A stretch of 64,000 bases of DNA from Bradyrhizobium sp. Tv2a-2 (GTDB lineage: Bacteria; Pseudomonadota; Alphaproteobacteria; Rhizobiales; Xanthobacteraceae), in NCBI RefSeq assembly GCF_000472425.1, contig NZ_AXAI01000003.1, forward strand, positions 402,702-466,701. Reading direction: 5' to 3'. This document shows, piece after piece, positions 48,327-57,011 of this stretch (its first letter is position 1; each line of letters begins with the position of its first letter). Position numbers and translations under genes: made by a program. The notes beneath the pieces are model-generated. The model was not told the DNA's origin. It worked only from the letters and a program-made list of their open reading frames with translations, and did not search any database.

Positions 48327-49283
48327 GTGGTGGATTTTCTCACTGTCTATAACGGGCCAGTCGAGCTTAACGTGGCGGTTAGCGGCTCAGGACCTCTGAT
48401 CGTCTGCATTCATGGTTTCCCGGAGCTGTGGTATTCCTGGCGGCACCAGATCGCGCATTTTGCAAGTCGCGGCTTTCGCGTAGCCGCGCTAGACGTGCGC
48501 GGCTACGGACGCAGCTCGAAGCCCCGGGAGATCGAGGCCTACACGTTGCGCAATATGGCCTCTGACGTCGCTGCCGTGATCGATCGCATGGGAGATGAGC
48601 CGGCCATTCTGTTTGGTCATGACTGGGGCGCGCCCATCGCCTGGAACACCGCTTTGCTGCACCCCGATAAGGTCAGGGCGGTTGCGGGATTCAGCGTTCC
48701 CTACATTCCGCGGGGACGCGCGCCGTTCATCGACCTGGTGCGATCCGCCTACAAGGGACGTTTCTTCTATCAGTTGTACTTCCAGCAGGAGGGCGTCGTC
48801 GAGGCCGAGCTGGAGTCGGATGTCGCGAGCGCGTTACGCAGGATTTATTTTGCGCTGTCCGGGGCCGCGCCCCTCAACAAGTGGATCGAGCGGAAGCCGC
48901 TGGAGGCAAAGCTGCTGGACGGGCTGGTCGATCCGCAGCCGTTTCCAGGGTGGATGGACGAGTCTGATCTCGATATTTACCTTGACGCATTTCGCGCGGG
49001 CGGTTTTCGCGGACCCATCAATCGATACCGCGCCGAGGAGATCGATTTCAACGAACTCGCCGAATTAAGCGGGCGGAGCATCGTGCAACCGTCAACGTTC
49101 ATTGCCGGCGAGCGCGACCCCGTGCGCGCATTTGTCCCGGACCTGGACCTTTACGCCAGCCCAGGGATTGCTTGTGCTGACTTCCGCGGGTCCACTATCA
49201 TTCCGGGCATTGGACATTGGGTGCAGCAGGAAGCCCCGCCGGAGACGAACGAAGCGCTCGAAGCCTTCGTTCGGAAGCTATAG
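48327..49283 (+). CDS. Alpha/beta hydrolase, epoxide hydrolase-like
   Basis: A 318-residue hydrolase. The oxyanion motif HGFPELWYSWRHQ and the nucleophile elbow GHDWGAP (Asp rather than Ser) place it with epoxide hydrolases and haloacetate dehalogenases. The catalytic His is in GIGHWVQQEAP. No lid signal or export signal is seen. The start is a GTG at 48327 with AAGG close by. It follows pobA by 166 bases in the same direction and may join an aromatic or xenobiotic breakdown route; the substrate is unknown. Confidence 0.88.
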   Translation: MVDFLTVYNGPVELNVAVSGSGPLIVCIHGFPELWYSWRHQIAHFASRGFRVAALDVRGYGRSSKPREIEAYTLRNMASDVAAVIDRMGDEPAILFGHDWGAPIAWNTALLHPDKVRAVAGFSVPYIPRGRAPFIDLVRSAYKGRFFYQLYFQQEGVVEAELESDVASALRRIYFALSGAAPLNKWIERKPLEAKLLDGLVDPQPFPGWMDESDLDIYLDAFRAGGFRGPINRYRAEEIDFNELAELSGRSIVQPSTFIAGERDPVRAFVPDLDLYASPGIACADFRGSTIIPGIGHWVQQEAPPETNEALEAFVRKL

Positions 49284-49510
49284 AGCGGCTGCTGTTTCGG
49301 TCGCTTCGCCGCGTGCAGCTATAGCGCAGCTTTTACGCTGTGATCATTCATGGCACGTCTTCTTCCAGACTGAGCGACGAGGTGCACCCGGGTCGTTACA
49401 GATGCAATGCAATTTCTGAACGCTGACATTATTCTGCGGGCATCCGATCCCATCATCGTCCTGAAGTATCCGATTTGACGCAATGTGGCGATACGCGATG
49501 GAGGCCGGCA

Positions 49511-50587
49511 ATGGCTATTGATACCGACACGGCTATCGATACTGATAAGTTGAATGCGTTCATGGGAAAAATGGTCGGCGACTTCGGAGCGGCGATGAGC
49601 GCTTCGTCGATGCTGGTCGGCGACAAGCTCGGGCTTTACAAGGTGCTCGCCGAGAAAGGTCCGATGAATTCGACCGCGCTTGCCGAGGCCACAGGCACCG
49701 CCGAGCGCTACATTCGGGAGTGGCTGGCAACGCAGGCCGCCTCCGGCTACGTGGACTATGATCCGGATCGCAAGACGTTCTCGATGCAGCCCGAGCAGGC
49801 GCTAGCGTTGGCGAACGAGGAAAGCCCTTTTTTCATGGCCGCCATCGGCAATCTCGTTGCCGCGGCGTTTCTGGACGAACCGAAAATCTCGGACGCGTTC
49901 AAGAGCGGCAAAGGCGTCGGCTGGAATCGGCGCAGCGAATGCCTGTTCTGCGGCACTGCGCGCTTTTTTCGAACCAGCTACAAGCATCATCTTGTGCAGG
50001 AATGGTTGCCAGCGCTCGACGGCGTGGTGGAAAAGCTGCAGCGCGGGGCTAGCGTGGTCGATATCGGTTGCGGCCACGGCGTATCCACCCGGTTCTTGGC
50101 GGAGGCCTTTCCGAAATCCCGTTTCTTCGGCTTTGACTATCACGAGGGTTCCATCGACGCTGCGCGGCTGGCGGCAAGAGAAGCAGCGCTCGGCGATCGC
50201 GTGACCTTCGATGTTCACAGCGCCAAGACCTATCCCGGAAGCGGCTACGATCTGGTCTGCTTCTTTGATTGCCTGCATGACATGGGCGATCCGGTAGGTG
50301 CGCTCAAGCACGTGCGAGAGACCTTGGCCTCCGACGGAACGTGCATGCTGGTGGAGCCGTTCGCCAATGATCGCCTGGAGGATAATCTCAATCCGGTCGG
50401 GCGGGTTTTTTACGCATCGTCAACCATGATCTGCACGCCCGCCTCGCTCGACCAGGAGGTCGGTCTCGCGCTCGGAGCACAGGCCGGCGAGGCAAGGCTT
50501 CGCGAGGTCGCGCGGCAGGCCGGCCTCTCCCGCTTCCGCCGTGCAGCCGACACACCGTTCAACCTGATCCTGGAAGCACGGATCTGA
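49511..50587 (+). CDS. SAM-dependent methyltransferase with N-terminal helical domain
   Basis: A 358-residue class I methyltransferase. The SAM-binding motif I is VVDIGCGHGVSTRFLAEAFP, and post-I acidic residues follow in FFGFDYHEG. The N-terminal 100 residues form a winged-helix-like domain (MLVGDKLGLYKVLAEKGPMNSTALAEATG), as in O-methyltransferases and related enzymes. The ATG at 49511 follows GGAGGCCGGCA. A frame from 49475 adds 12 unlikely residues. The substrate cannot be told. Confidence 0.87.
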   Translation: MAIDTDTAIDTDKLNAFMGKMVGDFGAAMSASSMLVGDKLGLYKVLAEKGPMNSTALAEATGTAERYIREWLATQAASGYVDYDPDRKTFSMQPEQALALANEESPFFMAAIGNLVAAAFLDEPKISDAFKSGKGVGWNRRSECLFCGTARFFRTSYKHHLVQEWLPALDGVVEKLQRGASVVDIGCGHGVSTRFLAEAFPKSRFFGFDYHEGSIDAARLAAREAALGDRVTFDVHSAKTYPGSGYDLVCFFDCLHDMGDPVGALKHVRETLASDGTCMLVEPFANDRLEDNLNPVGRVFYASSTMICTPASLDQEVGLALGAQAGEARLREVARQAGLSRFRRAADTPFNLILEARI

Positions 50588-50592
50588 ATTTG

Positions 50593-50624
50593 GCAGCTGG
50601 GGCCGGTTTACCAGCCCCAGCTGC
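50593..50624 (+). terminator. Stem-loop terminator after the methyltransferase
   Basis: An 11-bp perfect inverted repeat (GCAGCTGGGGC / GCCCCAGCTGC) with a 10-base loop begins 6 bases after the stop codon, followed by TCCCCTGTT. The T-tract is weak, but the position fits a 3' end hairpin. Confidence 0.55.
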
Positions 50625-50848
50625 TCCCCTGTTCGGGGCCGGAGCGAACCGCAGTTGATTTGCCCCGGGGGGCGCGCACTCGCAAATTCCTGCCAACCCT
50701 CCCGCATGTGGGCCCGCCGTCAGAGCCGGGAAAATCTCCCGATACCGCTACGCAGCATCGGCTATGCTTTCACGCGCCGAAATTCTGCCGTTTAATGCGA
50801 TCTGCGCCGGGATCACCGGCGCAAGGCATCGGGAAAAGGCAACCGCTG

Positions 50849-52309
50849 ATGTGGACGTTTGCCGGGAGTGATCTCAAATACCGCCTGACGCTGCGGGTGG
50901 CTGCGGTGTCGGCGCTCTGCTTCGCTGCGATCTCAGCCTATTTCCTGCTCGATGCTGACAGAGCCGTGCACGCCAGGATCAACGGCATCGCCGAGATCAC
51001 GGCGAAGACGCTGGCTCTGCAGCAGAGCCGGGCGCTGTGGGCAAGTCGCAGCCGTCCCAACTTTCCAGATCTCGACCTGGTCACGAGCTATCTCATGACG
51101 CCTGGTCTGTGCATCGCCTATCGCGGCAATGACGGCGACAGCAGTCAGCGCGCCTGCGTTGGCCCGCCCAGCGGACAAAGCGATCCGCCCTGGCTGTTTG
51201 CGGCATTCTATCGCACACTGTTCGACCCCGGCCGCGAAGCGGTGCGGCCGGTGCTTGCACCGGACAACACCAAGATCGGCGACGCCGTGGTCTGGGTCGA
51301 TCCGAATGTGCTGACGGCAGAGGCCTGGCATGAGGCGGGACGGTTGATGGCGGCGCTCCTGGTCGCGCTGCCGCTGCTCTGCGCGCTGGTCTATGCGGCA
51401 CTGGCGCGGGCGCTGCGGCCGACGCGGTTGATCAGGAACGGCCTCGAGCGCATCGCTGGCGGCGATCTGGCTGCGCGGCTGCCGCCGTTCGATCTCGCCG
51501 AGCTGTCGGCGCTCCGCGACGTGTTCAACCAGCTCGCGGAAAACCTCGCGTCGGCGCTTGCCGAGCGCAACGAGCTGACGCGCCGGCTGATCGCGCTGCA
51601 GGACGAGGAGCGGCGGCATCTCGCGCGCGAGCTGCATGACGAGTTCGGGCAGTCGCTCGCCGCGATCCGCGCGCTTGCGGCCTCGGCCCGCCAGACGGCC
51701 GCCCAGGATTGCCCGGCAATCCTGGTCGAATGCGACGGCATCGCGCGCACCGCGACCGGCATGATGGAGACGTTGCGCGGTGCGCTGTTCCGCCTGCGCC
51801 CGCCCGATGTCGAGGAGCTTGGTCTTGCCGCGAGCCTTGATGGGCTGGTCGCCGGATGGAATGGGCGCAGCCGCGGCCAGCCGCGCTTTGAGCTAAAACT
51901 CACGGGCGATGTCGATAGCCTGCCGGCGGCGATCGGCGACAACCTCTATCGCGTCGCGCAGGAGGCTATCACCAACGCGGCCAAGCATGCGGAGGCGACA
52001 GCGGTCAGCTTGCGCCTTGCGCTGCGCGACGCGCCCGATGGCCACGGCAAGGAGACGAAGGTCGAAAAGCGGATCGAGCTCATTGTCGAGGATGACGGCC
52101 GCGCCAGCGAGCGCGCGGTCAAGTCGGGCATGGGCCTGCTCGGCATGCGCGAGCGCGTCGCGAGTCTTGGGGGCGAGCTGACCTTCAACGCCCGCCCGGG
52201 ACTGGGCGCGGTCTTGCGCGTTGTCATTCCCGTCGCCGGGACGGAGGCTCTGCGCGCTGCGGAGAGCCCTGTCGAGCAAATCATTCCCGAGCCGGAGTGC
52301 GCGGCATGA
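50849..52309 (+). CDS. Sensor histidine kinase, NarX-like
   Basis: A 486-residue membrane sensor. Two hydrophobic segments (residues about 13-33 and 162-188) flank a periplasmic domain of about 130 residues with two cysteines. HAMP (RPTRLIRNGLERIAGGDLAARLP) and HisKA_3 dimer domains follow, with phospho-acceptor His263 in RRHLARELHDEFGQSLA. The ATPase part is present (VAQEAITNAAKHAEA, N box; GMGLLGMRERV, G box). The ATG at 50849 is preferred. It overlaps its response regulator. The signal is unknown. Confidence 0.9.
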   Translation: MWTFAGSDLKYRLTLRVAAVSALCFAAISAYFLLDADRAVHARINGIAEITAKTLALQQSRALWASRSRPNFPDLDLVTSYLMTPGLCIAYRGNDGDSSQRACVGPPSGQSDPPWLFAAFYRTLFDPGREAVRPVLAPDNTKIGDAVVWVDPNVLTAEAWHEAGRLMAALLVALPLLCALVYAALARALRPTRLIRNGLERIAGGDLAARLPPFDLAELSALRDVFNQLAENLASALAERNELTRRLIALQDEERRHLARELHDEFGQSLAAIRALAASARQTAAQDCPAILVECDGIARTATGMMETLRGALFRLRPPDVEELGLAASLDGLVAGWNGRSRGQPRFELKLTGDVDSLPAAIGDNLYRVAQEAITNAAKHAEATAVSLRLALRDAPDGHGKETKVEKRIELIVEDDGRASERAVKSGMGLLGMRERVASLGGELTFNARPGLGAVLRVVIPVAGTEALRAAESPVEQIIPEPECAA

Positions 52310-52986
52310 AGATGGCCGGCGGCACCATCATGCTGGTCGACGATCACGCCGTGGTCCGCGAGGGCTATCGAAGCGTGCTGCAGAAGCAGGCGGGCCTGAA
52401 GGTGATTGCGGAAGCTTCCGATGGCGCCGAGGCCTATCGCCTGTTCAAGGAGGTGCGGCCGGATGTCGTGATCATGGATCTCGCCATGCCGGGCGTCGGC
52501 GGCATCGAAGCCATCAGGCGCATCCGGCAATGGGACCGCGACGCCCGGATCCTCGTGTTCACCATGCATCAGAACGCGGGCTTTGCCGTGCAGGCGATCC
52601 GCGCCGGCGCGAGAGGCTTTGTCACCAAGACCAGCCCGCCCGAAACATTGGTGCGCGCGGTGAAGGATGTGCTGGCCGGCCAGATCGCCGTCAGCCCCGA
52701 TATCGATCATCAGCTCGCGCTTGGAAGGCTTGCCGGCGAGACCGTCGCCGCCGATGTCCTGAGCGCGCGCGAGTTTGAAGTCCTGCAGATGCTGCTTGCC
52801 GAGCGCACCACGCAGGAGATCGCCGAGGCGCTGCACATCAGCCCGAAGACGGTTGCCAATTTACATTCCCTGATCAAGGACAAGCTCGGCGTGAGCTCGG
52901 ATATCGAGCTGGTTCGACTCGCGCTGCGGCAGGGCATCTTGACGCAGACCGATCTCGGCGAGACCGCGGGCGGGACCGCCACGTGA
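52306..52986 (+). CDS. Response regulator, NarL/FixJ family
   Basis: A 226-residue two-domain regulator. The receiver has phospho-acceptor Asp58 in VVIMDLAMPGVGG and Lys108 in RGFVTKTSPP. A C-terminal LuxR HTH is LSAREFEVLQMLLAERTTQEIAEALHISPKTVANLHSLIKDKLG. The ATG at 52306 overlaps the kinase stop as ATGA, and GGAG lies upstream, giving coupled synthesis with its partner. An ORF extension to 52297 is not needed. Confidence 0.93.
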   Translation: MKMAGGTIMLVDDHAVVREGYRSVLQKQAGLKVIAEASDGAEAYRLFKEVRPDVVIMDLAMPGVGGIEAIRRIRQWDRDARILVFTMHQNAGFAVQAIRAGARGFVTKTSPPETLVRAVKDVLAGQIAVSPDIDHQLALGRLAGETVAADVLSAREFEVLQMLLAERTTQEIAEALHISPKTVANLHSLIKDKLGVSSDIELVRLALRQGILTQTDLGETAGGTAT

Positions 52987-53032
52987 TGCCGGCGCCGGCT
53001 GTTGCTGAGCAAGATGCGGCGCTGGCGCCCGC

Positions 53033-53449
53033 TCACTGTGCCTTCTCATGGTTGGCGATGCCAACTGCCTTGTAGTCGTAGGTGGGATAGAACTCCGTGT
53101 GATAGGCGCCCCAGGCGGAGGTCTCGAAGATGCGGTTGACCTCGCGCAGGCGCGAGGCCGGCAGCCGCAATGTCACGACCTGGCCGATCCCCATCATCAC
53201 ATACCAGCTCACGACCTCGACGCCGGGTGGCGGAAAAGCCTTGTAGAAGCCCTGCTTCTCGAGCTGCGCATTGAGCTCGCCTAGCGGGCGCGACTGGTCG
53301 TGCTTGAGGAAGATGGTGATCATGACGGCATTGTCAGGGGTCGGTGCCGCGTTGTCGCTCGGTGCCGTCTGCGCGACCGTCGCCGCATTGCACGTCGCCG
53401 CCGAGATCATGATCGCCAGCGCCGTCACTGCCACCCGCATCCGCCTCAT
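53033..53449 (-). CDS. Small exported hypothetical protein
   Basis: A 138-residue protein with an N-terminal signal peptide (MRRMRVAVTALAIMISAATCNA). The mature part contains VMITIFLKHDQSRPLGELNAQLEKQGFYKAFPPPGVEVVSWYVMMGIG, a mixed fold with no recognised domain. It should be periplasmic or secreted. GCGGGAGACTGCG precedes the ATG at 53449. It runs on the minus strand, convergent with the response-regulator gene (stops 47 bases apart). Before the insertion at 53646-55587 it would have lain just beyond the 3' end of the MFS gene. Confidence 0.75.
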   Translation of the reverse strand: MRRMRVAVTALAIMISAATCNAATVAQTAPSDNAAPTPDNAVMITIFLKHDQSRPLGELNAQLEKQGFYKAFPPPGVEVVSWYVMMGIGQVVTLRLPASRLREVNRIFETSAWGAYHTEFYPTYDYKAVGIANHEKAQ

Positions 53450-53537
53450 CGCAGTCTCCCGCTTGTTGATCTTCGATGTCGTGAGCAAGAATTGTAGCGG
53501 GCGATCGGCGACGAGGCGATCCGCTCTCAAGCAGTGA

Positions 53538-53645
53538 TCACTGCATCTTGTATTCGCCGGAAATGTCCCGGCCGGTGTAGTCGGTCATCAAGGCGGTGGC
53601 GATCAGGCTGATCACCGCACAGACGGCGATATAGATCGCGATGGC
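53538..53645 (-). pseudogene. Left copy of a 108-bp direct repeat: detached 3' end of the MFS gene
   Basis: These 108 bases are identical to 55588-55695, the last 36 codons (stop included) of the transporter gene. The repeat begins exactly at the complement of the stop codon. In the left copy the frame has no upstream gene part, so it is a remnant. A 14-base perfect palindrome (GCAGTGATCACTGC) spans its left edge at 53531-53544. The sequence diverges right after 53645. Confidence 0.9.
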
Positions 53646-53818
53646 GGCGGCCGAATGTTAGGACCTGCAGTCGATCACCGTGAATCACGACCGCGGAGTT
53701 GGTGCTACCGATGGCGGCCGCTGTTTCAGGCGTAGCCGAAAAATCGTTGCGCTGGGACTGCGAAACGCGGACGATACCGTTCGTGACACCGAGAGCAACA
53801 CAACCGAGAGCAACACAC

Positions 53819-55486
53819 ATGTCGTCGATCCCCCCTTTTCGAGACTCGTCGGTCCCGCATGAGGAACCGCATCTGTCCTCGGATCCGACTGGTGATGCGT
53901 TTGCTACTCAGCTTGGCATTACCAGCTCCCCGGGACGAGGCGATCGGGATCCGCGTACGCCCCAGCAGGGCACGATCGGCCCGGATTATGACCGTATGTA
54001 TCGGGCGGAGCGAGACTTGATCAATTTCGGTGACGGTCCGCCCTCGCCCCTCCATGCCTCGCTCTCGCCCCTCCATGGCCCGCTCTCGCCCCTCCATGGC
54101 CCGCTCTCGCCCCTCCATGGCCCGCTCTCGCCCCTCCATGGCCCGCTCTCGCCCCTCCATGCCCCGCAATCGCCCTTCAATTTAGGAGGCTCACTAGTGT
54201 TCGACGCTGGCGGGCCCAATCTGTCGACCCGGGCATCGCCAACGCCTGGGTTGTCACTGTCGCCACACGACCCGCGGTCTCCCGTCGTTCGCGAACGCCC
54301 ACATCTCCCAATGATGTCGCCGGGAGGCGACTTTCGCGGAGACGCTCGCGCTCCTCTGAGCGGGCATCCCCCAGGGTCCGCCGGCGGTCCAGGCGCCACA
54401 TCGAGCAGTGCAGCGTCATCAGCGGGTGGAACACATGGGGCAAAGCGGTCTGCTGCCAATGAGCCACCGGGACCGCCGAGGCCGAGGGTCGCAAGGCGAG
54501 CTAATGATCCCGTGCCGGGTTCCATGCAGAGCGCATTTCGGGGAGGGCTTTCTGGTCCGATGAATCGCCGCACCCGAGCGCCCAACGCTCCAGAGTCTGC
54601 TGGCGCAGCGGCAGCGGATAAAGGCGGCGGCGCACCGGCGCGGGACAAGGGAAAGGCACGCGAACCCGGACCCATCCTGCAGGCGCCAGCCTCAGCAAGT
54701 GGCCATGCCCCGCTTCACCCGTCGTTACAGCTTATGCCTTCTGACGGGTGGCCGGGAATGGAGCAGGCGAGACTCGCTTCGCTGGACACCGCTTATGGGC
54801 GGCGGTCGTCAGAGCTCCCGCCCTCGGCGCTTCCCGAAGCGGGGCCGAGCAATCGCCCTGCCGCGTCCCGCTCTGGCACCTCCGCTATCGGCAATCGGCC
54901 CCAAAGCGCTGCCCCGCCATCAGGAAGCGGAGAGCCGCCGTCGCAGCAGCCCGAGATTCCTCCAGACCGTCAGGGATCGTTGGAAGCGGCGACAGCGCGC
55001 GTTCAAACCTTTGCTCAGTCCAAGAAGATTGGCAAGCTGGCGCCAAGGACTATGGCGCGGTTCGAAGAAGAACTGAGCAGTCTGAATAACTCGGGCAAGA
55101 CACCCATCGATCCCGAGGCGGCACGAGCCTTTTATGCGAACAGAGCCGCATCCAAAAAAGCCCTCCCGGCACAGTTAACAGCGGCAAACACCGAATATAG
55201 GGAAAAAAGGGCGCGCGAGGATAGGCTTGGCGCTGGGCAAGCTAGTGCCTATGATATGGCGCGGTATGCGGAACGGCGAGCAATTCCTCGAAATCCTCCG
55301 CAGAATGCTGTTTCGCCGAGCGAGGGAACGGTCCTGACACCAACAGGCGTGCAGTGGGTTAGGCAACAGCATGATTTAGGTCATTCACGGGATAGCATCG
55401 CGGCCGCGTTGACAACGTTAACTACCTACGCCAGAGCTCAGCAACTCGTGAGAGAAATATTGGACCAGCCGCGGCCCGGGACGTAA
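53819..55486 (+). CDS. Pro/Ser-rich protein with 7-residue tandem repeats, candidate secreted effector
   Basis: A protein of about 555 residues of unknown family. A tandem SPLHGPL repeat fills about residues 76-124. Then a long Pro/Gly/Ser/Ala-rich disordered region follows to about residue 400, and last a helical, charged C-terminus of about 150 residues (KKIGKLAPRTMARFEEELSSLNN; VQWVRQQHDLGHSRDSIAAALTTL). The disordered N-terminus and helical C-terminus resemble type III effectors of Bradyrhizobium, but no tts box is evident upstream. It might instead be a surface or DNA-binding protein. Codon use is less GC-biased in the last part. There is no signal peptide. The start ATG at 53819 lacks a strong ribosome site. 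Confidence 0.65.
   Translation: MSSIPPFRDSSVPHEEPHLSSDPTGDAFATQLGITSSPGRGDRDPRTPQQGTIGPDYDRMYRAERDLINFGDGPPSPLHASLSPLHGPLSPLHGPLSPLHGPLSPLHGPLSPLHAPQSPFNLGGSLVFDAGGPNLSTRASPTPGLSLSPHDPRSPVVRERPHLPMMSPGGDFRGDARAPLSGHPPGSAGGPGATSSSAASSAGGTHGAKRSAANEPPGPPRPRVARRANDPVPGSMQSAFRGGLSGPMNRRTRAPNAPESAGAAAADKGGGAPARDKGKAREPGPILQAPASASGHAPLHPSLQLMPSDGWPGMEQARLASLDTAYGRRSSELPPSALPEAGPSNRPAASRSGTSAIGNRPQSAAPPSGSGEPPSQQPEIPPDRQGSLEAATARVQTFAQSKKIGKLAPRTMARFEEELSSLNNSGKTPIDPEAARAFYANRAASKKALPAQLTAANTEYREKRAREDRLGAGQASAYDMARYAERRAIPRNPPQNAVSPSEGTVLTPTGVQWVRQQHDLGHSRDSIAAALTTLTTYARAQQLVREILDQPRPGT
54044..54169 (+). repeat. In-frame 21-bp tandem repeat
   Basis: Six units of 21 bases encode SPLHxPL-type heptapeptides; the four middle units are identical, the outer two carry changes. 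A seventh, degenerate unit (SPFNLGG) follows. Units this identical are prone to slippage, so strains may differ in unit number. It is coding and has no spacers, so it is not a CRISPR array. Confidence 0.9.
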
Positions 55487-55498
55487 TCTCGACGAGTG

Positions 55499-55543
55499 AG
55501 CGCCTGCAGTTCGCCGCCGGTACCGCGGCGAACTGCAGGCGCT
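55499..55543. terminator. 19-bp perfect palindrome after the inserted gene
   Basis: Arms 55499-55517 and 55525-55543 (AGCGCCTGCAGTTCGCCGC and its complement) pair perfectly with a 7-base loop. It begins 13 bases after the inserted gene's stop and lies 45 bases before the right 108-bp repeat. It lacks a U-tract. It may be a terminator or part of the inserted element's end. Confidence 0.5.
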
Positions 55544-55587
55544 ACGCATCGCCATATCGGCGGACGCGCCTAAACTAGGCTTGTGAT

Positions 55588-56919
55588 TCACTGCATCTTG
55601 TATTCGCCGGAAATGTCCCGGCCGGTGTAGTCGGTCATCAAGGCGGTGGCGATCAGGCTGATCACCGCACAGACGGCGATATAGATCGCGATGGCCGTGG
55701 CGGATTTATAGGTCCCGTACAGCCATGTCGCGATCAGCGGCGCGGGGCCGCCCGCGATCACCGAAGCGAGCTGATAGCCGAGCGAGGCGCCGCTGTAGCG
55801 CAGCCGGCCGGTGAAGCTCTCGGCGATCAGTGCCGCCTGCGGTCCGTACATCATGTCATGCGGCACCAGCGACAGGATGATCGCCACGAAGATCACCACG
55901 GCTGATCCGGTGTTGAGCATGCCGAAATAGATGAAGCCGAACACGCCCGTGACCACCGCGCCGATCATGTACATGTTCTTGCGGCCGATCTGGTCCGACA
56001 GATGCCCGAAAAAGGGGATCGACACAAAGGACAGCACGGAAGCCGTCAGAACCGCGGTGAGCAGGAAGTCGCGCGAGACGTGCAGGCTCTGTGTGCCGTA
56101 GGAAAAGATGAACGCGGTAAAGATGTAGAAAGGTGCCTGCTCGGCCATGCGCGCGAAGGCCGAACACAGGATCTCCTTGGGATGCTCAATGAGCACCTGG
56201 AGCATCGGCGTGCGCTCAATCTTCTGCTCGGCGATCAGCCGCGTGAAAACCGGCGTCTCCATGATGCCGAGCCGGATGTAGAGACCGACGCCGACCAGGA
56301 TCAGGCTGAGCGCAAAGGGGATGCGCCAGCCCCAGGCCAGAAACTGTTCACCCGACATCTGGCTGAAGGCGAGCACGGCGAGATTGGAGAGGAACAATCC
56401 GCAGGGCACGCCGAATTGCGGCCACGAGGCGATCAGCCCGCGCGTCCGGTCGTTGCGCGCCCACTCCATCGACATCAGCACCGAGCCGCCCCATTCGCCG
56501 CCGACACCGATGCCCTGGACGAAGCGCAGGACGGTGAGAATGACAGCGCCCCAGATGCCGACGCTCTGATAGGTCGGCACCAATGCTACTGCGAAAGTCG
56601 CAAGGCCCATCAAGAGCAGGGTCGCGATCAGCGTTGACTTGCGTCCAATGCGGTCGCCGTAATGGCCAAAGATGGCAGCCCCCACCGGGCGCGCAATGAA
56701 GCCGACGGCGTAGATGGCGAACGCCTCCAGCGTGCCGACCCAGGGGTCGGAATGCGGGAAAAACAGTTTCGCGAAGACGAGGCCGGTGACGGTGGAATAG
56801 AGAAAGAAGTCGTACCATTCGATCGCGGTTCCGATCGTGGAAGCGATCACCGCGCGGCGCAATTGCACCTGATGCTCCGACGAGGAGAGGGGCGTGGGGT
56901 CGGCGTGCGATATGTTCAT
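55588..56919 (-). CDS. MFS transporter, metabolite:H+ symporter (MHS) family
   Basis: A 443-residue, 12-helix symporter of the MHS group (proline/betaine, citrate, shikimate or dicarboxylates). N-terminal signature IGTAIEWYDFFLYSTVTGLVF and the loop motif GHYGDRIGRKSTLIATLLLMG are typical. RFVQGIGVGGEWGGSVLMSMEWA is the helix-5 motif of this family. The substrate is not determined. The last 108 bases are duplicated at 53538-53645. A CRP-like palindrome lies about 100 bases upstream of its start. Confidence 0.92.
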   Translation of the reverse strand: MNISHADPTPLSSSEHQVQLRRAVIASTIGTAIEWYDFFLYSTVTGLVFAKLFFPHSDPWVGTLEAFAIYAVGFIARPVGAAIFGHYGDRIGRKSTLIATLLLMGLATFAVALVPTYQSVGIWGAVILTVLRFVQGIGVGGEWGGSVLMSMEWARNDRTRGLIASWPQFGVPCGLFLSNLAVLAFSQMSGEQFLAWGWRIPFALSLILVGVGLYIRLGIMETPVFTRLIAEQKIERTPMLQVLIEHPKEILCSAFARMAEQAPFYIFTAFIFSYGTQSLHVSRDFLLTAVLTASVLSFVSIPFFGHLSDQIGRKNMYMIGAVVTGVFGFIYFGMLNTGSAVVIFVAIILSLVPHDMMYGPQAALIAESFTGRLRYSGASLGYQLASVIAGGPAPLIATWLYGTYKSATAIAIYIAVCAVISLIATALMTDYTGRDISGEYKMQ

Positions 56920-57011
56920 GGGGCTTCTCCCTGTCGCCCCCGAGCAATGACTAAGTGGGTATAATTGGCGCTCAACGCATCACCTGCCGTTAGGTTCCTT
57001 CCTTTCGCCCA

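Larger units (their letters stand above)
53646..55587. mobile_element. 1.94-kb insertion at the 3' end of the MFS gene
   Basis: The segment is bounded by perfect 108-bp direct repeats and carries one gene (53819-55486). Gene ends are common integration sites, and the repeats would then be attachment sites or a target duplication. No integrase, transposase or insertion-sequence ends were found inside. Codon use in the carried gene differs from the neighbours. An alternative is duplication of a gene end by homologous recombination after transfer. Confidence 0.6.

Noticed and set aside
53527..53820. 97-codon minus-strand frame over the left repeat
   Set aside because: It reads the transporter remnant in the wrong frame.
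54044..54169. CRISPR-like repeat series
   Set aside because: The units are 21 bases, contiguous, in frame and without spacers; they are a protein repeat.
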